From NCBI RefSeq assembly GCF_000002235.5, contig NW_022145605.1:34527159-34591158 (forward strand): a stretch of 64,000 bases of DNA, given 5' to 3'. Both the position numbers and the translations under genes were made by a program. This DNA comes from Strongylocentrotus purpuratus. Lineage: Eukaryota > Echinodermata > Echinoidea > Camarodonta > Strongylocentrotidae. Shown here piece after piece: positions 56,001 to 63,672 of the stretch. The notes under the pieces are model-generated. The model worked only from the letters and a program-made list of their open reading frames with translations, was not told where the DNA came from and made no database searches. Numbering within the stretch: the stretch's first letter is position 1; each line of letters begins with the position of its first letter.

Positions 56001-56435
56001 TTTTCTTATGTTAATCAAGAGCTGATATGATAAGATAACCACCTGTCAGTGACCATGCAGGGATGTCTAATCCCATCTGGCCAAACTAGTGCAGACAGGC
56101 TTTAATATGTCAATCCATATCCCTACGTGGCATTAACAAGATTATTTAAGTAATATTGGATAGTCATACTTTGAATATAGTATAGTGGCATAAAAATACT
56201 TACACAATAGGGAAATGAATTAATCAATTAATATCTCACTCCTTCCATACCTTGTAATGGGATTAACGAGTCCCTCTGTCTTGTTCTCTGCCTTCTTCCT
56301 AAAGAAGAACCAGTAGACCCCCACTCCTACACTCAGACTGAGGAGAAAGATGTCCAGCGTACCAATCGCTGGTCCACCCATGGCTTCGGTTGATGTAGCT
56401 TCTATCGATTCACTAGCTTCAGCCTCAGGAAACAT
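33612..56435 (-). CDS. POR: NADPH-cytochrome P450 reductase, complete, 14 coding exons
   Basis: Exons in transcript order: 56435-56251, 52189-52129, 50778-50650, 49807-49658, 48725-48601, 48080-47991, 42921-42823, 41669-41553, 40310-40192, 38809-38628, 37882-37733, 36508-36235, 35547-35319 and 33756-33612 (TAG). All introns are GT-AG; the sum is 2055 nt, giving 684 residues against about 680 in vertebrates. Residues 24-45 form the N-terminal membrane anchor, followed by RKK. FMN domain: YGSQTGTGEEF (90-100), TYGEGDP (145-151), FGLGNKTYEHYN (177-188), LGLGDDD. FAD site: RYYSISSS (about 460-467) and GVATNWL (494-500). NADPH domain: VGPGTGLAPF (537-546), FFGCRKSTEDY, HIYVCGDAR, and the terminal DVWS. 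It transfers electrons from NADPH through FAD and FMN to microsomal P450s and haem oxygenase on the ER membrane. No key motif is missing, so the gene looks functional. Confidence 0.97.
33929..35060 (-). mobile_element. 5'-truncated CR1/L2-type LINE with open reverse transcriptase frame
   Basis: An uninterrupted frame of 346 codons (35062-34022) covers the second half of a LINE reverse transcriptase: GVPQGSRLGPLLF, the catalytic YADDTQLY, KTELLVIG, LDYCNSLLYGLP, LKELHWLPI, and a C-terminal FKSKLKTHLF. A 3' tail with GCGCTTTACAAATG and ATT repeats follows. AAATCAAA at 33917-33924 and 35052-35059 may be the target-site duplication. The endonuclease and first half are absent, so it cannot be autonomous. 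It lies in the last intron of POR, in the same orientation. Confidence 0.85.
35837..36058 (-). mobile_element. LINE 3' fragment, CR1/L2-type
   Basis: The minus frame reads LGDQAFACAAPKLWDNLPFE and FKSKLKAHLFN, close to the end of the LINE at 33929-35060. A 3' UTR with TACAAGAGCTC-like sequence follows. It is in a POR intron between the exons at 35319-35547 and 36235-36508. Confidence 0.75.
36078..36215 (-). mobile_element. Second LINE 3' fragment abutting the POR exon donor
   Basis: ATT repeats (36078-36103), TATAAAGCGC-type 3' UTR and the last few codons of the same LINE family. Its 5' truncation point lies about 20 bases from the donor site of exon 36235-36508. Confidence 0.65.
36626..36784. 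mobile_element. TTAA-type MITE, family E, left part only
   Basis: TTAA (36622-36625) then AGATACTATGTCCCTTTTGC; about 155 bp match the left part of the complete copy at 53232-53763, after which similarity stops. Confidence 0.75.
37414..37696. mobile_element. MITE with GGGTGTTTCACAAAGAT ends
   Basis: Left GGGGGGTGTTTCACAAAGAT, right inverted GGAGGGTGTTTCACAAAGAT, and both continue CTAAG. Inner GGAGAGCC and GGCTTTCC also pair. It ends 36 bp from the donor of POR exon 37733-37882. Confidence 0.8.
38875..38947 (-). pseudogene. Decayed partial copy of POR exon 10, first
   Basis: Resembles the first part of exon 38628-38809 including an AG acceptor (TTCTTTAG before AGGAAGCCAGTAAGAAGCA). A central part of the exon copy is missing and no donor follows. 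It lies just upstream (transcript sense) of the real exon. Confidence 0.75.
38985..39095 (-). pseudogene. Decayed partial copy of POR exon 10, second
   Basis: About 100 bp match the first part of exon 38628-38809, including an intact ACAG acceptor before AGGAGGCCAGTAAGAAG. A TAA follows soon in the exon frame and no donor is present. With the copy at 38875-38947 it shows that the exon start was amplified twice in tandem. Confidence 0.8.
39100..39154. repeat. C-run followed by A-run
   Basis: GGGGCTTCTAAGG is followed by about 33 C (one T inside) and 13 A. The GGCTTCTAAAGCC-type motif recurs at 39788-39800 and 39880-39892 beside further G or C runs. Such tracts are prone to assembly error. Confidence 0.8.
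39801..39879. repeat. 79-bp exact direct repeat, copy 1
   Basis: Identical base for base to 40070-40148, 269 bp away. It starts TGAAACTTGTATGAATCTGA and ends TTCTGATTTTGCAGTTTG. Copy 1 is bracketed by G and C homopolymers, copy 2 lies near a POR exon. Confidence 0.9.
40070..40148. repeat. 79-bp exact direct repeat, copy 2
   Basis: Partner of 39801-39879. It lies 44 bp from POR exon 40192-40310. Confidence 0.9.
40762..40911. mobile_element. MITE, sister of 33075-33233
   Basis: Contains CAGTGACAAATCTGCTGATA and GTCATTTGTCACAGATGACA, with degraded ends CCGTTTTTACAAAG and TTTGTGAAACGCCCCC. Confidence 0.75.
41038..41530. mobile_element. CAGTGAAACCTGT-family MITE with a nested insertion
   Basis: TA precedes CAGTGAAACCTGTCTATGAA, and GCAGGTTTGACTG is followed by TA. 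The interval 41152-41512 is a TTAA-type element inserted within it. Terminal CAGT with TA duplication suggests a pogo/mariner type. Confidence 0.8.
41152..41512. mobile_element. TTAA-type MITE, family D, nested
   Basis: TTAA on both sides (41148-41151, 41513-41516). Begins AGTGACTCGGTAATATTGCC and ends AACGATGTCT. A second copy is at 44656-45030. The terminal inverted match is weak. The related MITE at 49297-49618 shows the same place unoccupied (GGTTGCTAAAGCAGG). Confidence 0.8.
41740..41918 (-). mobile_element. tRNA-derived SINE
   Basis: The minus strand has a box A (TGGCTCAGTGGT, 41909-41898) and box B (GGTTCGAAACC, 41866-41856) at tRNA spacing. A non-tRNA body follows (AAGGCATTAATCCTCATTACC region). 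It lacks a proper acceptor stem, so it is a SINE head and not a working tRNA gene. It differs from the SINE at 54521-54780. Confidence 0.75.
42225..42387. mobile_element. Degenerate CAGT...ACCTGT-family MITE
   Basis: Contains ATGTGGTGTTTATAAACAG and ends AAGCAGGTTTGATTG before TA, as in 41038-41530. The left end is badly decayed. Confidence 0.5.
42696..42741. repeat. C-run followed by A-run
   Basis: About 36 C with two T interruptions and then 9 A, within a POR intron. Similar in form to 39113-39154 and 61590-61622. Confidence 0.85.
43195..43377. repeat. 28-bp minisatellite
   Basis: About 6.5 units of a 28-bp sequence with CGAATGAACAAACGTACAAA and TTAACAAA; one unit is shortened. Located in the intron between POR exons 47991-48080 and 42823-42921. 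Confidence 0.95.
44208..44400 (-). mobile_element. Retroposon 3' end with (TTA)n tail
   Basis: ATA/ATT repeats at 44208-44223 followed by TTCTTGTATAGCGCTCATGT and later ACCCATTTACTTCACCTGGG, GAGTGTGGCAAA. The phrase CTGGGTGGAGAGTGGCAAAT recurs at 51517-51537. It is a LINE or SINE remnant; the family is uncertain. Confidence 0.5.
44656..45030. mobile_element. TTAA-type MITE, family D, second copy
   Basis: TTAA (44652-44655) then AGTGACTCGGAAACATTGCC; ends AACGATGCCT before TTGA, a one-base variant of the target site. Similar throughout to 41152-41512. Confidence 0.8.
45550..45934. mobile_element. TTAA-type MITE, family C, reverse copy
   Basis: Begins AGAGAAAGTTTAATTCTGG and ends CTCAACTTCATCT before TTAA. 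It is the reverse complement of the family at 28473-28868. Confidence 0.8.
46852..47040. mobile_element. TTAA-type MITE, family G, with expanded TA repeat
   Basis: TTAA on both sides (46848-46851, 47041-47044). It is reversed relative to 55933-56101. A (TA)n tract of about 47 bp (46959-47005) occupies the place where the other copies have a short CTATATAG. Confidence 0.8.
47460..47935. mobile_element. TIR element with CGTAAATCTC ends
   Basis: Left CGTAAATCTCCGTGTATATA and right, inverted, CCGTAAATCTCTGTGTATAA; both continue AAGGCGCAC. The TGTGTATAAGGCGCACC unit is repeated just inside the right end. A 123-codon frame inside shows no transposase motif. The right end is about 55 bp from POR exon 47991-48080. 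Confidence 0.75.
49297..49618. mobile_element. CAGTGAAACCTGT-family MITE with a second element inside
   Basis: Begins CAGTGAAACCTGTATATAAA and ends GCAGGTTTGACTG. The TA flanks have changed (TG and CA). The interval 49374-49504 is a separate inverted-repeat element. Confidence 0.75.
49374..49504. mobile_element. Small nested MITE with GGGCCCGTATTACAAA ends
   Basis: Left GGGCCCCGTATTACAAAGAG and right, inverted, GGGCCCGTATTACAAATAGT. Inner TTGCGATTGAT also pairs. About 131 bp, non-coding, inserted in the MITE at 49297-49618. Confidence 0.8.
50861..51330. repeat. Long GAA/GGA purine tract (TTC on the POR sense strand)
   Basis: About 470 bp of GAA with GGA interruptions on the plus strand, starting 83 bp from the first base of POR exon 50650-50778. 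In the transcript it is a very long TTC/TCC tract just before that exon's acceptor. Several long open frames here are artefacts of the repeat. Confidence 0.98.
53232..53763. mobile_element. TTAA-type MITE, family E, complete
   Basis: TTAA flanks (53228-53231, 53764-53767). Ends AGGTACTATGTCCCTTTTGC and, inverted, AGGTACTATGTCCCATTTGC; one mismatch in 20. It is 532 bp with a 94-codon frame of no clear similarity. A partial copy lies at 36626-36784. Confidence 0.9.
54521..54780 (-). mobile_element. Full tRNA-derived SINE
   Basis: The minus strand begins CCGGAGTGTTGGCTCAGTCA with box A (TGGCTCAGTCAG, 54771-54760) and box B (GGTTCGAACC, 54728-54719). A roughly 150-bp body and (TTA)n tail (54521-54536) follow. 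Truncated sister copy at 30375-30550. A 9-bp CATATAGG tandem lies just outside the head. Confidence 0.9.
54808..55043. mobile_element. Degenerate GTGTTTCACAAAG-type MITE, second copy
   Basis: Shares CTCACCATTATGATCTGTAG-like and ATGCCAGTAAATGGCGAGGG-like parts with 19736-19965 and ends TCTTTGTGAAACATCC. Confidence 0.5.
55933..56101. mobile_element. TTAA-type MITE, family G, third copy
   Basis: TTAA on both sides (55929-55932, 56102-56105). Begins AGCACCACCGCACTACTTTT, ends GCAGACAGGCT. 169 bp. Confidence 0.75.
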
Positions 56436-56450
56436 GATACTTCATTTATA
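56251..56450 (-). CDS. POR: POR first coding exon: ER membrane anchor
   Basis: An acceptor (ATCTTCTAG) at 56451-56459 precedes 15 untranslated bases and ATG at 56435-56433. The exon encodes an acidic lumenal tip, a hydrophobic helix (LDIFLLSLSVGVGVYWFFF) and RKKAENK, then splices at GTATGG with two bases of a Ser codon. Because an acceptor precedes it, a non-coding first exon lies further right. Confidence 0.92.
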
Positions 56451-57889
56451 CTAGAAGATAAAGGGAAATTTGAAAAAAATATATTGGTGAAAAATACAAT
56501 ATTATTCTTCTTTTATTGGTATTTATTCAATTTTTTTCTTTTCTTTTGGCTAAGTTCAGCGAACTCCTTGTGTACGCCTTCTTATACTTAACAAAATCAC
56601 TATCATCGTAAAGTAAGTACCAAGTTGGCAATGCAAAAACATTTTTTTTCCCTGTGTACACTGCATTTCTTTGTATTACAGCCAGGACTAACGTCGCAAA
56701 CTCTAGAAAGAGGCTAAGAGTATTTATCGCTCATAATGTGAAAGTCCCTGTACAAAGTCAACGTAAAAGGCATCAAGAAAATCATCACAGAATCCGTTTT
56801 CCGCATCGCCAACGTGCCCATCAACAATATGAAACGTCTGCAAAAATGCAGACCATCCTTATTTTTTATTTCATTTATTTTCATATTTCTCATGTTTCAT
56901 CTATCTACATTTCAAAATAAAGTACAAGTTATTTTTTGTGTGATAACATAACAATCAATAATACATCATAAATAACATAAAGATAAAGTGGTCAATATAG
57001 AGTACTGATTTAACTGAGAGAAATATCATGGGACTTACATGAAAGCAAGCTTGTAAAGCTGTATAAATGGAGATCGGATATAAATAGTGACCAATCCAGA
57101 TGAATCAAAAAATAGAAATAAAAAGGGAAAGAATAAAGAAACATGCAGTGGTGCTGTTTATATTTTCCCTCCCTATTTTACAATGTAGACAAAAATACAC
57201 ATACCCGAACATGTCATTACAAATAATAATAAATGATAACATTTGTATATTAGTCTACATAACATACATAAATAGAATAACGAAGCGAGCAAGCGCTTTT
57301 TGTCAGCCGTTACACTCTCGAATATAAAAGTAAGGATGTTTTATTGTGTGTTTTTTTAGACGTATTTCCAAAAGCACGACAGCCAAACCCAACGCGCTTG
57401 CACGCAAAGGTTACATATTGACGTCGATATGCTTTAAATAGCAGTTCCTTCAGATTACATTTGAAAGGATATAAGGAAGGACTTTCAACTCTAAGGGAGG
57501 GCATTCCAGTAACTGGGTCCTGTAAACATAATTGTTTTTAGTGCAAAATCAGTTCGGGTACATGGAATTCCACATTTGGAAGGTGATTAGTCTATGTGTT
57601 GCTTGCTCTGACCAAAGACGAAAGAGATACCTCTTTGCTCTGACGTATCAGTATTTTAAGAACGCATCAGTCCGCGTTAACAAAGACGATCCTCGTTCAT
57701 GCAGACGATCGTTATTCTTGGGCCAGCGCCATACTGATCAAGGTCGTCTTGAGACTTAGAATCTAATTCAACAGTTTTTCCTACACAAAAAGTTACTAAC
57801 GGTAACGCCACAGAGCTGAGTAACGGCAAATGCCTCCTTGAGAATTGAGTGCCTCCAACTCAAAATCATATTAATTTCACACAAAATTC

Positions 57890-58120
57890 GCACAGAACAA
57901 CTCAATAGGGCGGGCGCTGCTGTCTGACTGACACGGTTACACAAGTACTGCAGAGCTCAGCTAGCAGTTCAGCGCTCTCGATTCAGCTTCGCTCAGCCTC
58001 AGGCCATGGCTCAAGCGCAAGCCGCCCCTCCGATTCCGAACTTTACTCGCGCTCGCTTGATCATTCACACTGCACTGCCCCTCTAACTCACCTCTTAATT
58101 AACTCCGAAATCTCCTCAGT
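57890..58120 (-). promoter_or_regulatory. Probable POR promoter and first-exon region
   Basis: Richer in G+C and CpG than the surrounding AT-rich DNA (GGGCGGGCGC, CGCTCTCGATTC, CGCAAGCCGCC). It lies 1.4-1.7 kb upstream of the first coding exon, where a non-coding first exon is required. I cannot fix the donor or the start site by eye. Confidence 0.35.
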
Positions 58121-58429
58121 ATATTTTCAAAGCACCCTTGATCTGTTCACATCACCTTTACGAAATAAATCGAAATTATTTCACACAAAAATCAAAAATC
58201 GGCCACAGCCAACTTTAGGAAGTTCAGCTTTTGCAATTTGCAATTATGCAATAACCCTTGACCTTACGTCTTCAGCTGATTACGGACACGTACGCACTAA
58301 CACACGCCATAGAGATCCTATATAGACTCTATGACGCACGCGCACACGTACGCATCATATACAATTTACTTTAGTAAATATTTTTGGCATACTCCCTCAG
58401 GTAGTTTTTTATTTTAATTTTACTTAACA

Positions 58430-58870
58430 CCCCCCCCCCCCCCCCCCCTTCATTTCCCATTGATGAAGATGATCTAGCAATCATAACCATAGGCAAATAA
58501 AGGGACATATGAGACAGCCGCGATTAACTTTTGAGTAAAATGAAAAGGGTAATATAGATCATAGGGTATAAAGGAAATGCATGACCTGTATATAGAGGAA
58601 AATGCATCTAGCTGTTCGCAAGTTTAGTTTTCATTATTTTCTTCAAAGGTCCAATCAATTATTACCTCTATATTTGTTATGTTGCCTCCATGGGCTATTG
58701 ATATAGCCGGAACCTCGGAGGTAAGTGTTGTGATTGTGATATTCGGGGGGGTACAGGCTATGCCCCCCCTCCCCCGTCCCCCCCCCCCCTCCCCCTCTAT
58801 AGGGGGGTCGAACCCCCCTCAAATTTTTGTCAAGTTGTCAAGTTGGTCCTGATGTGTATAATGCGTAGAC
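58430..58870. repeat. C-rich and G-rich low-complexity segment
   Basis: Poly-C at 58430-58449, then alternating C and G blocks at 58745-58820 including an inverted GGGGGGTCGAACCCCCC. No coding sequence. Confidence 0.8.
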
Positions 58871-58960
58871 CAGGGGTTCTCAAACTTTTTCTTTGACGGT
58901 CCAGAAGCGATTTCTATGAAAGCTGTAAGGTCCGAAATGACACTTGTATACTGAAGATAA
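58871..58960 (+). mobile_element. hAT-type transposon end
   Basis: CAGGGGTTCTCAAACTTTTT is the classic terminal sequence of many animal hAT elements (Charlie type). Only this end is recognised; the opposite end was not found, so the right limit is approximate. Confidence 0.45.
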
Positions 58961-59306
58961 TGAGGCTTGTTTTTGGTCTATATCTGATCCAAGGAGAATT
59001 GTTACAGTTTAAAAAACAGAACCGCCAGTGCTTCCACTCGTTTAAATAGAGTTTCCTGAAAAAGAACACCCAATATCCTGGAATTTGAAAGAATTTTCTT
59101 AAAACTTTCAAAATGCCTCATACTTGGATTTCTTATTTGGATGAATCGCTATGCCTATGACGTTTTAATATAATTTATATCAATTATTGAGTGGGCTTAT
59201 TTTGCTTTCTAATGGATCCATACAACATGGCAGAGCTTGAGGGGTCTGGCAGAGCCTTTTCAAGAGAGAAATTGTCTTTAGGAGAAAAAAAGAGGTTATT
59301 TCTAAA

Positions 59307-59350
59307 ATGAAATGAAAGGGCTCTTGTCAAGTAGCCCTTTCATTTCATTT
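59307..59350. repeat. Short perfect hairpin
   Basis: AATGAAATGAAAGGGCT and its reverse complement flank a 10-base loop. The phrase GCCCTTTCATTTCATTTTAG recurs at 59512 and, slightly changed, at 60132, so this is part of a local repeat family. Confidence 0.85.
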
Positions 59351-61309
59351 TTTTCTCTCGAAATAAACTCTCTTTCTCTCTTATAGACGATTTTATGAGA
59401 TGGAATCTTCAATCTGAAGCCTTTTTGGGCTCTTTGAAAATGGCACACTGAATGGGGGCAGTCCAATTTAAATTTCAAGGGATGGATTAGAGTTTTTATT
59501 GAGAGTCAAATAGCCCTTTCATTTCATTTTAGAAATAAACTCTAATACATTCCTTGATATTTAAATTGCGCCGCCCCTATTGTGTCCTCTTTTTAAAGAG
59601 CACAACAGAGCCCTCAGATTAGGCAGCAAGTAGCAAAACAAACCCGTAACACTGGACACAACATTCAATGGGATGATGCCCATATCATTGAGTTTGAAAC
59701 GCACTTCTGGTCAAGAATGGTAGAAGAAGCATCTGCATAAAAAGGATGAATCCTTCACTTAATAGGGATTCTTGCTATACACTTTTACCTTTGTGTAAAT
59801 AATAAAAGGTCCACGGGCGTGGTTGTTAGAAGCTTAAACTACATAAAACTCTCTCCAATTTTGCAGGGGGAGAGCCTTTGTCGGGAGTCTTTAATAATAA
59901 AAGGGATAAATCCTTCACTGAATAGGGATTCTTGCTATATGTTACCTTTCTTCGCTCCAGTGATCTCGAGGCAGCAGACAGCAAGAAATTGTGTAAATAA
60001 TTTGCTGTTGCCGAGAGTCTTGCATGGGGCGGAGCCCCAGGAAGTTCTTGAACTTTAAAAAAAATTAGGAAATTCCAAATAGTCGTCATGAGCGATAGAA
60101 ATTGTAATTTCTTCCTTGAGAGTCACATAACCCCTTTCATTTCATTTTAGAATTTAACCTCTCTTTCTCTCTTAAAGACAATTTCATATAACTTCTGTTT
60201 TCGTATTGTTGTACTTTCGTCCGTAGACTACTTCAGCACATGTCGAGCCAACTCAGTCGGAAATGTAATATGTAGGCCTAAGTGTAAAGTTAAGTTTCAT
60301 GTTCTTCCTTTTTTTCTTTCTTTCTTTCTTTCTCTCCCTCTCTCTGTCTCTCTCCTTTTCCTCTATCTTCTTTTTAAAAAAAAATATTCTTTCTTTTCTT
60401 CTCATTTTTCTGTGTGTGACATGCGTTACGCGTACGTCTATTAATGTCTTAATATGGTAGATTTACATTTTGATGTTTCCCTTTGTAGGTGTACCTTATA
60501 TTCCAGAAAGTGCCCTATTTTGATGGTGCCCCCCCCCCCCCCATGTATTGATCTCGATAAAAAAAAAACTTTCTCATTAATTCTATTTCCAATATATCTA
60601 ATACTTGCACTAATCTCCAATTTAAAAAAAAAATCGTCTACTTTCTCTCAAGACAACATTATATAAAGGATTCATTAATGCAAGGCTATCACGCGAGTAA
60701 TCTCTCAATTTCTAACTTCCTGCTTTCCTCATCTCCCAGTCTCCCTTGCTTCAATATTCGTCGTTACTTCCTTCCAATTGAACTCCAACTTAATTGATGT
60801 TATACACTGTATCTTTTCTTCAACTACAGGTAGATGCAAATGTTACTCAAAATCCATTATATAAATCACACTCAGGATACAGCCAATCGACGAGAATGGC
60901 TTCAATCTATATTTTACATGTATCATTAATATATGGTTTTACAATGGCTATGGTGATGAGTTGTCTAGGTAACATGTTGATGTGTTTGTTAAATGTATTA
61001 CCATGGTGCGCCTTCTTGGTTACAAAAAAAATATGTGTATGTATTAACGTAAGTTCGTGCCTTTACATATCACAGTAGAAATCAATGTTTTATATTAGAT
61101 AGCTTAGACAGATACCGAGATGTGATTGGTCCAGAGCTCGTCACGTGATATCAATTGCGAGGATCCAATTGTTATATTTTCCTGGCCGGTCACTTTTCAG
61201 TGTTATATTTTACCGGCTGGTGAAATGAATATATTTTTAATCAATGCATGTCGCCCTCTTGAGGACTGTATGTCACCAACTACATACATTACACCATTAT
61301 CGAGGGCCA

Positions 61310-61622
61310 TTTTATTTTTTCATGAATTTTTTTTTTTCCCAAGAAATTTTTTTTTCCACATTTTTTTTTTCCCCAAAAAATGCTTTTTTGGGTAAATTTT
61401 TTTTTTTAATAATTTTTTTTTGTTTCCCGAAAAATGCTATTTTTTTTGCTAATGCTAATTTTTTTTTTTTTTTTTTTTTTTAACCCCAATTTTTTTTTTT
61501 TTTTTTTAAAGGTGATCTCGACAAATTATTTTTCCGTAATTTTGATTGTCTCCGAAAAAAAAAAAAAAAAAATTCGGGCTAAAAAAAATATGGACCCCCC
61601 CCCCCCCCCACAAAAAAAAAAA
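61310..61622. repeat. Homopolymer-dominated segment
   Basis: About 300 bp almost wholly of T runs with short CCC/AAA breaks, ending in a C-run and A-run. It lies inside a larger inverted pair, TATATTAGATAGC (61090) and GCTATCTAATATA (61629). Confidence 0.8.
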
Positions 61623-61635
61623 CCCAAGGCTATCT

Positions 61636-61828
61636 AATATAACAGTTATTGACTGGCAGGGGGTATATAACATTCTTTGGACCTGAAGGGAGTTATATTT
61701 TCCCTCGTGACCATATTTTCCCTCAGCGCTGCGCGCTTCGGGAAAATATAACCACTTGGGAAATATAACTCCCTTCAGCGGTCCAAATAATGTTATATTA
61801 CACCCCCTGCCAGTCAATAACTGTATAA
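61636..61828. repeat. Large hairpin element
   Basis: Arms of about 70 bp from ATAACAGTTATTGACTGGCA to its inverted copy, with GAAGGGAGTTATATTT pairing AAATATAACTCCCTTC. The centre holds TCAGCGCTGCGCGC. Probably a fold-back MITE. Confidence 0.85.
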
Positions 61829-62339
61829 TATTTGATGCAGAATAATATTAATATTTGGAGATTAGAAACACAAACAGTTTCCATAACCGTTCAAGTGTTT
61901 CAAGAAAAAGTTAAGCAAAACTTTCTCCTGGATGTAAATTGGAATTTTAAGCGGTTTCATTGGAATTAATCGAGAAATTCCCCTCGCTAGCGTGTAAATA
62001 AAAATACGCCGGCCATACGTAAATGGCAGTGACGGTAACGACGAATTAGGAGGAAGGGGTGCATACGTGAACTACAAGCGTATTGGGGATGATCATACTA
62101 TCATTTTAGAGTGTGCAATCTGGGTCAGAATCCAGCATAATATATTTATAAAAAAAGAGGTTCACATAAAAGCACTCATGATAAAGCCGCGCCCGGCCCC
62201 TACAACATCATTTTGGATTTTCAGATGATGGGGCGGGTGGCAGGGGTAGGGGGCAAAGTTCGCCCCACTCTTCAAGTACCCCCCCCCCAAAGGGCCACTT
62301 TTACTTTGTAAAGAAGTGCCCCTTCCCCTTTTTAACTCG

Positions 62340-62915
62340 GATAAGCGCACATTTCATCAACACATGTGCCCCCTTTCCTATCTGATAAGGGCTATTTAGA
62401 AAAATGAGGCCCTTCATAAATAAAAAGTGTCCCTTTTCATCTCTGGTAAATGACCATTTTCATATTATATGAAGTTAATTCGTTTCACTTCAGTGCGCTC
62501 TTCACCTCCGATAATTGCCCCTATTCGAATCTGAGAGATGCTCATTTTACCTTGAAAAGTACCCCTTCCCCTCTCTTTTCATCTATGATGGGTGCCCATT
62601 TTCACCTTTGCTAACTGCCCTTTAATTTTGAATCGTGCCCCTTTTCCTTTCTATATAGGGACCTATCCCCTTTTCATAAATGCCCCTTTTCACCTCTGAT
62701 AAATCAATTTCTGATGGATGCCCCTTTTCCGTCGACAAATGCCCATTTCCCATACTCATAAGTGCCCTATCTCATTTCTGGTGAGTGCCTCCTTTCAGGT
62801 GTAAGAAGTGCCCAGTTTGAACCTTTGATAATTACTCTTTGTACCTTGACACATGCTCCTTTTCTTTTCTAATAAGTGTCTTTATCCCTTTCGATATGTG
62901 TCCCCTTAACCTCTC
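62340..62915. repeat. Degenerate tandem array, unit about 25-30 bp
   Basis: Some twenty diverged units built on TGATAAGTGCCCCTTTTCAC or close variants. Spacing is irregular and no unit is exact. It is non-coding and bounded on the right by a G-run (62924-62944). Confidence 0.8.
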
Positions 62916-63510
62916 ATCATCGGGGGGGGGGGGGCACGGGGGGCACGTGCCCCCTAACCTGCTCATCATTAGTCTTGCACCTAATTTAAAGCGACTAAGA
63001 GTAATTTCCCCTAAAGCTCGCTCGCTCGCTCGCATTTATAGATGATACAATTATATGTCACTTTAAAACAAATGTTTTTTTAGTCTTCCGTGATGCTTAT
63101 AACCCCATCATGATTTTTTTCCCCTCTTTATAAGATGTAATTTTTTACTCTACGACCTCACAGATCTTACATTTTTTCTCGCTCGCTTTGCTCGCTCGCA
63201 AATGAATATTCAGACAATCGCACTTAGCCGAAAGTGTGATGCTTAAGCAATAACTTGTATGATATATAAAGAAAAACAAATATTGAAATCGTCCCTGATA
63301 ATGGGATCACAATGAAAGGGTATATACCAATGTCTAAAAAAATGTATATTTTCGCTTTGAGATTTCGCTTTGTAGGTGCCCTTTTTTGTTGGTGCTTTCC
63401 ACTTTGGAAATAGCTCCTCCGCCCCTGCTTACGCATTAGCGCCAGCGTTAATTTCACGCTTGCGCGCACAGGGTGTGTGTGTGTGTGTGGGGGGGGGGGT
63501 TCCTCTCTAG

Positions 63511-63672
63511 CTCTGAAGCTGATTTTTTTTTTATACCTAGATTCGTGCGATTCGGTTAATACTTTTAGAGGGAGTCTGATGGGTGATGTGCCCCCCTCTG
63601 AAGCTGACATTTTTTTGGATTTTTGAAACTGGATTCGTGCGTTTTGGTTAACAATTTTTTGGGGAGTCTGAT
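63511..63672. repeat. Two-copy tandem duplication of about 80 bp
   Basis: Both halves run from CTCTGAAGCTGA through ATTCGTGCG and GGTTAA to GGGAGTCTGAT, with about 15% difference. Confidence 0.8.

Noticed and set aside
57310-57760. Possible LINE protein fragments in two frames
   Set aside because: Some phrases look loosely LINE-like, but no conserved reverse transcriptase or C-terminal motif could be recognised.
60794-61078. 94-codon plus-strand frame with hydrophobic segments
   Set aside because: No splice partners, no family resemblance, and AT-rich intergenic surroundings; chance frame.
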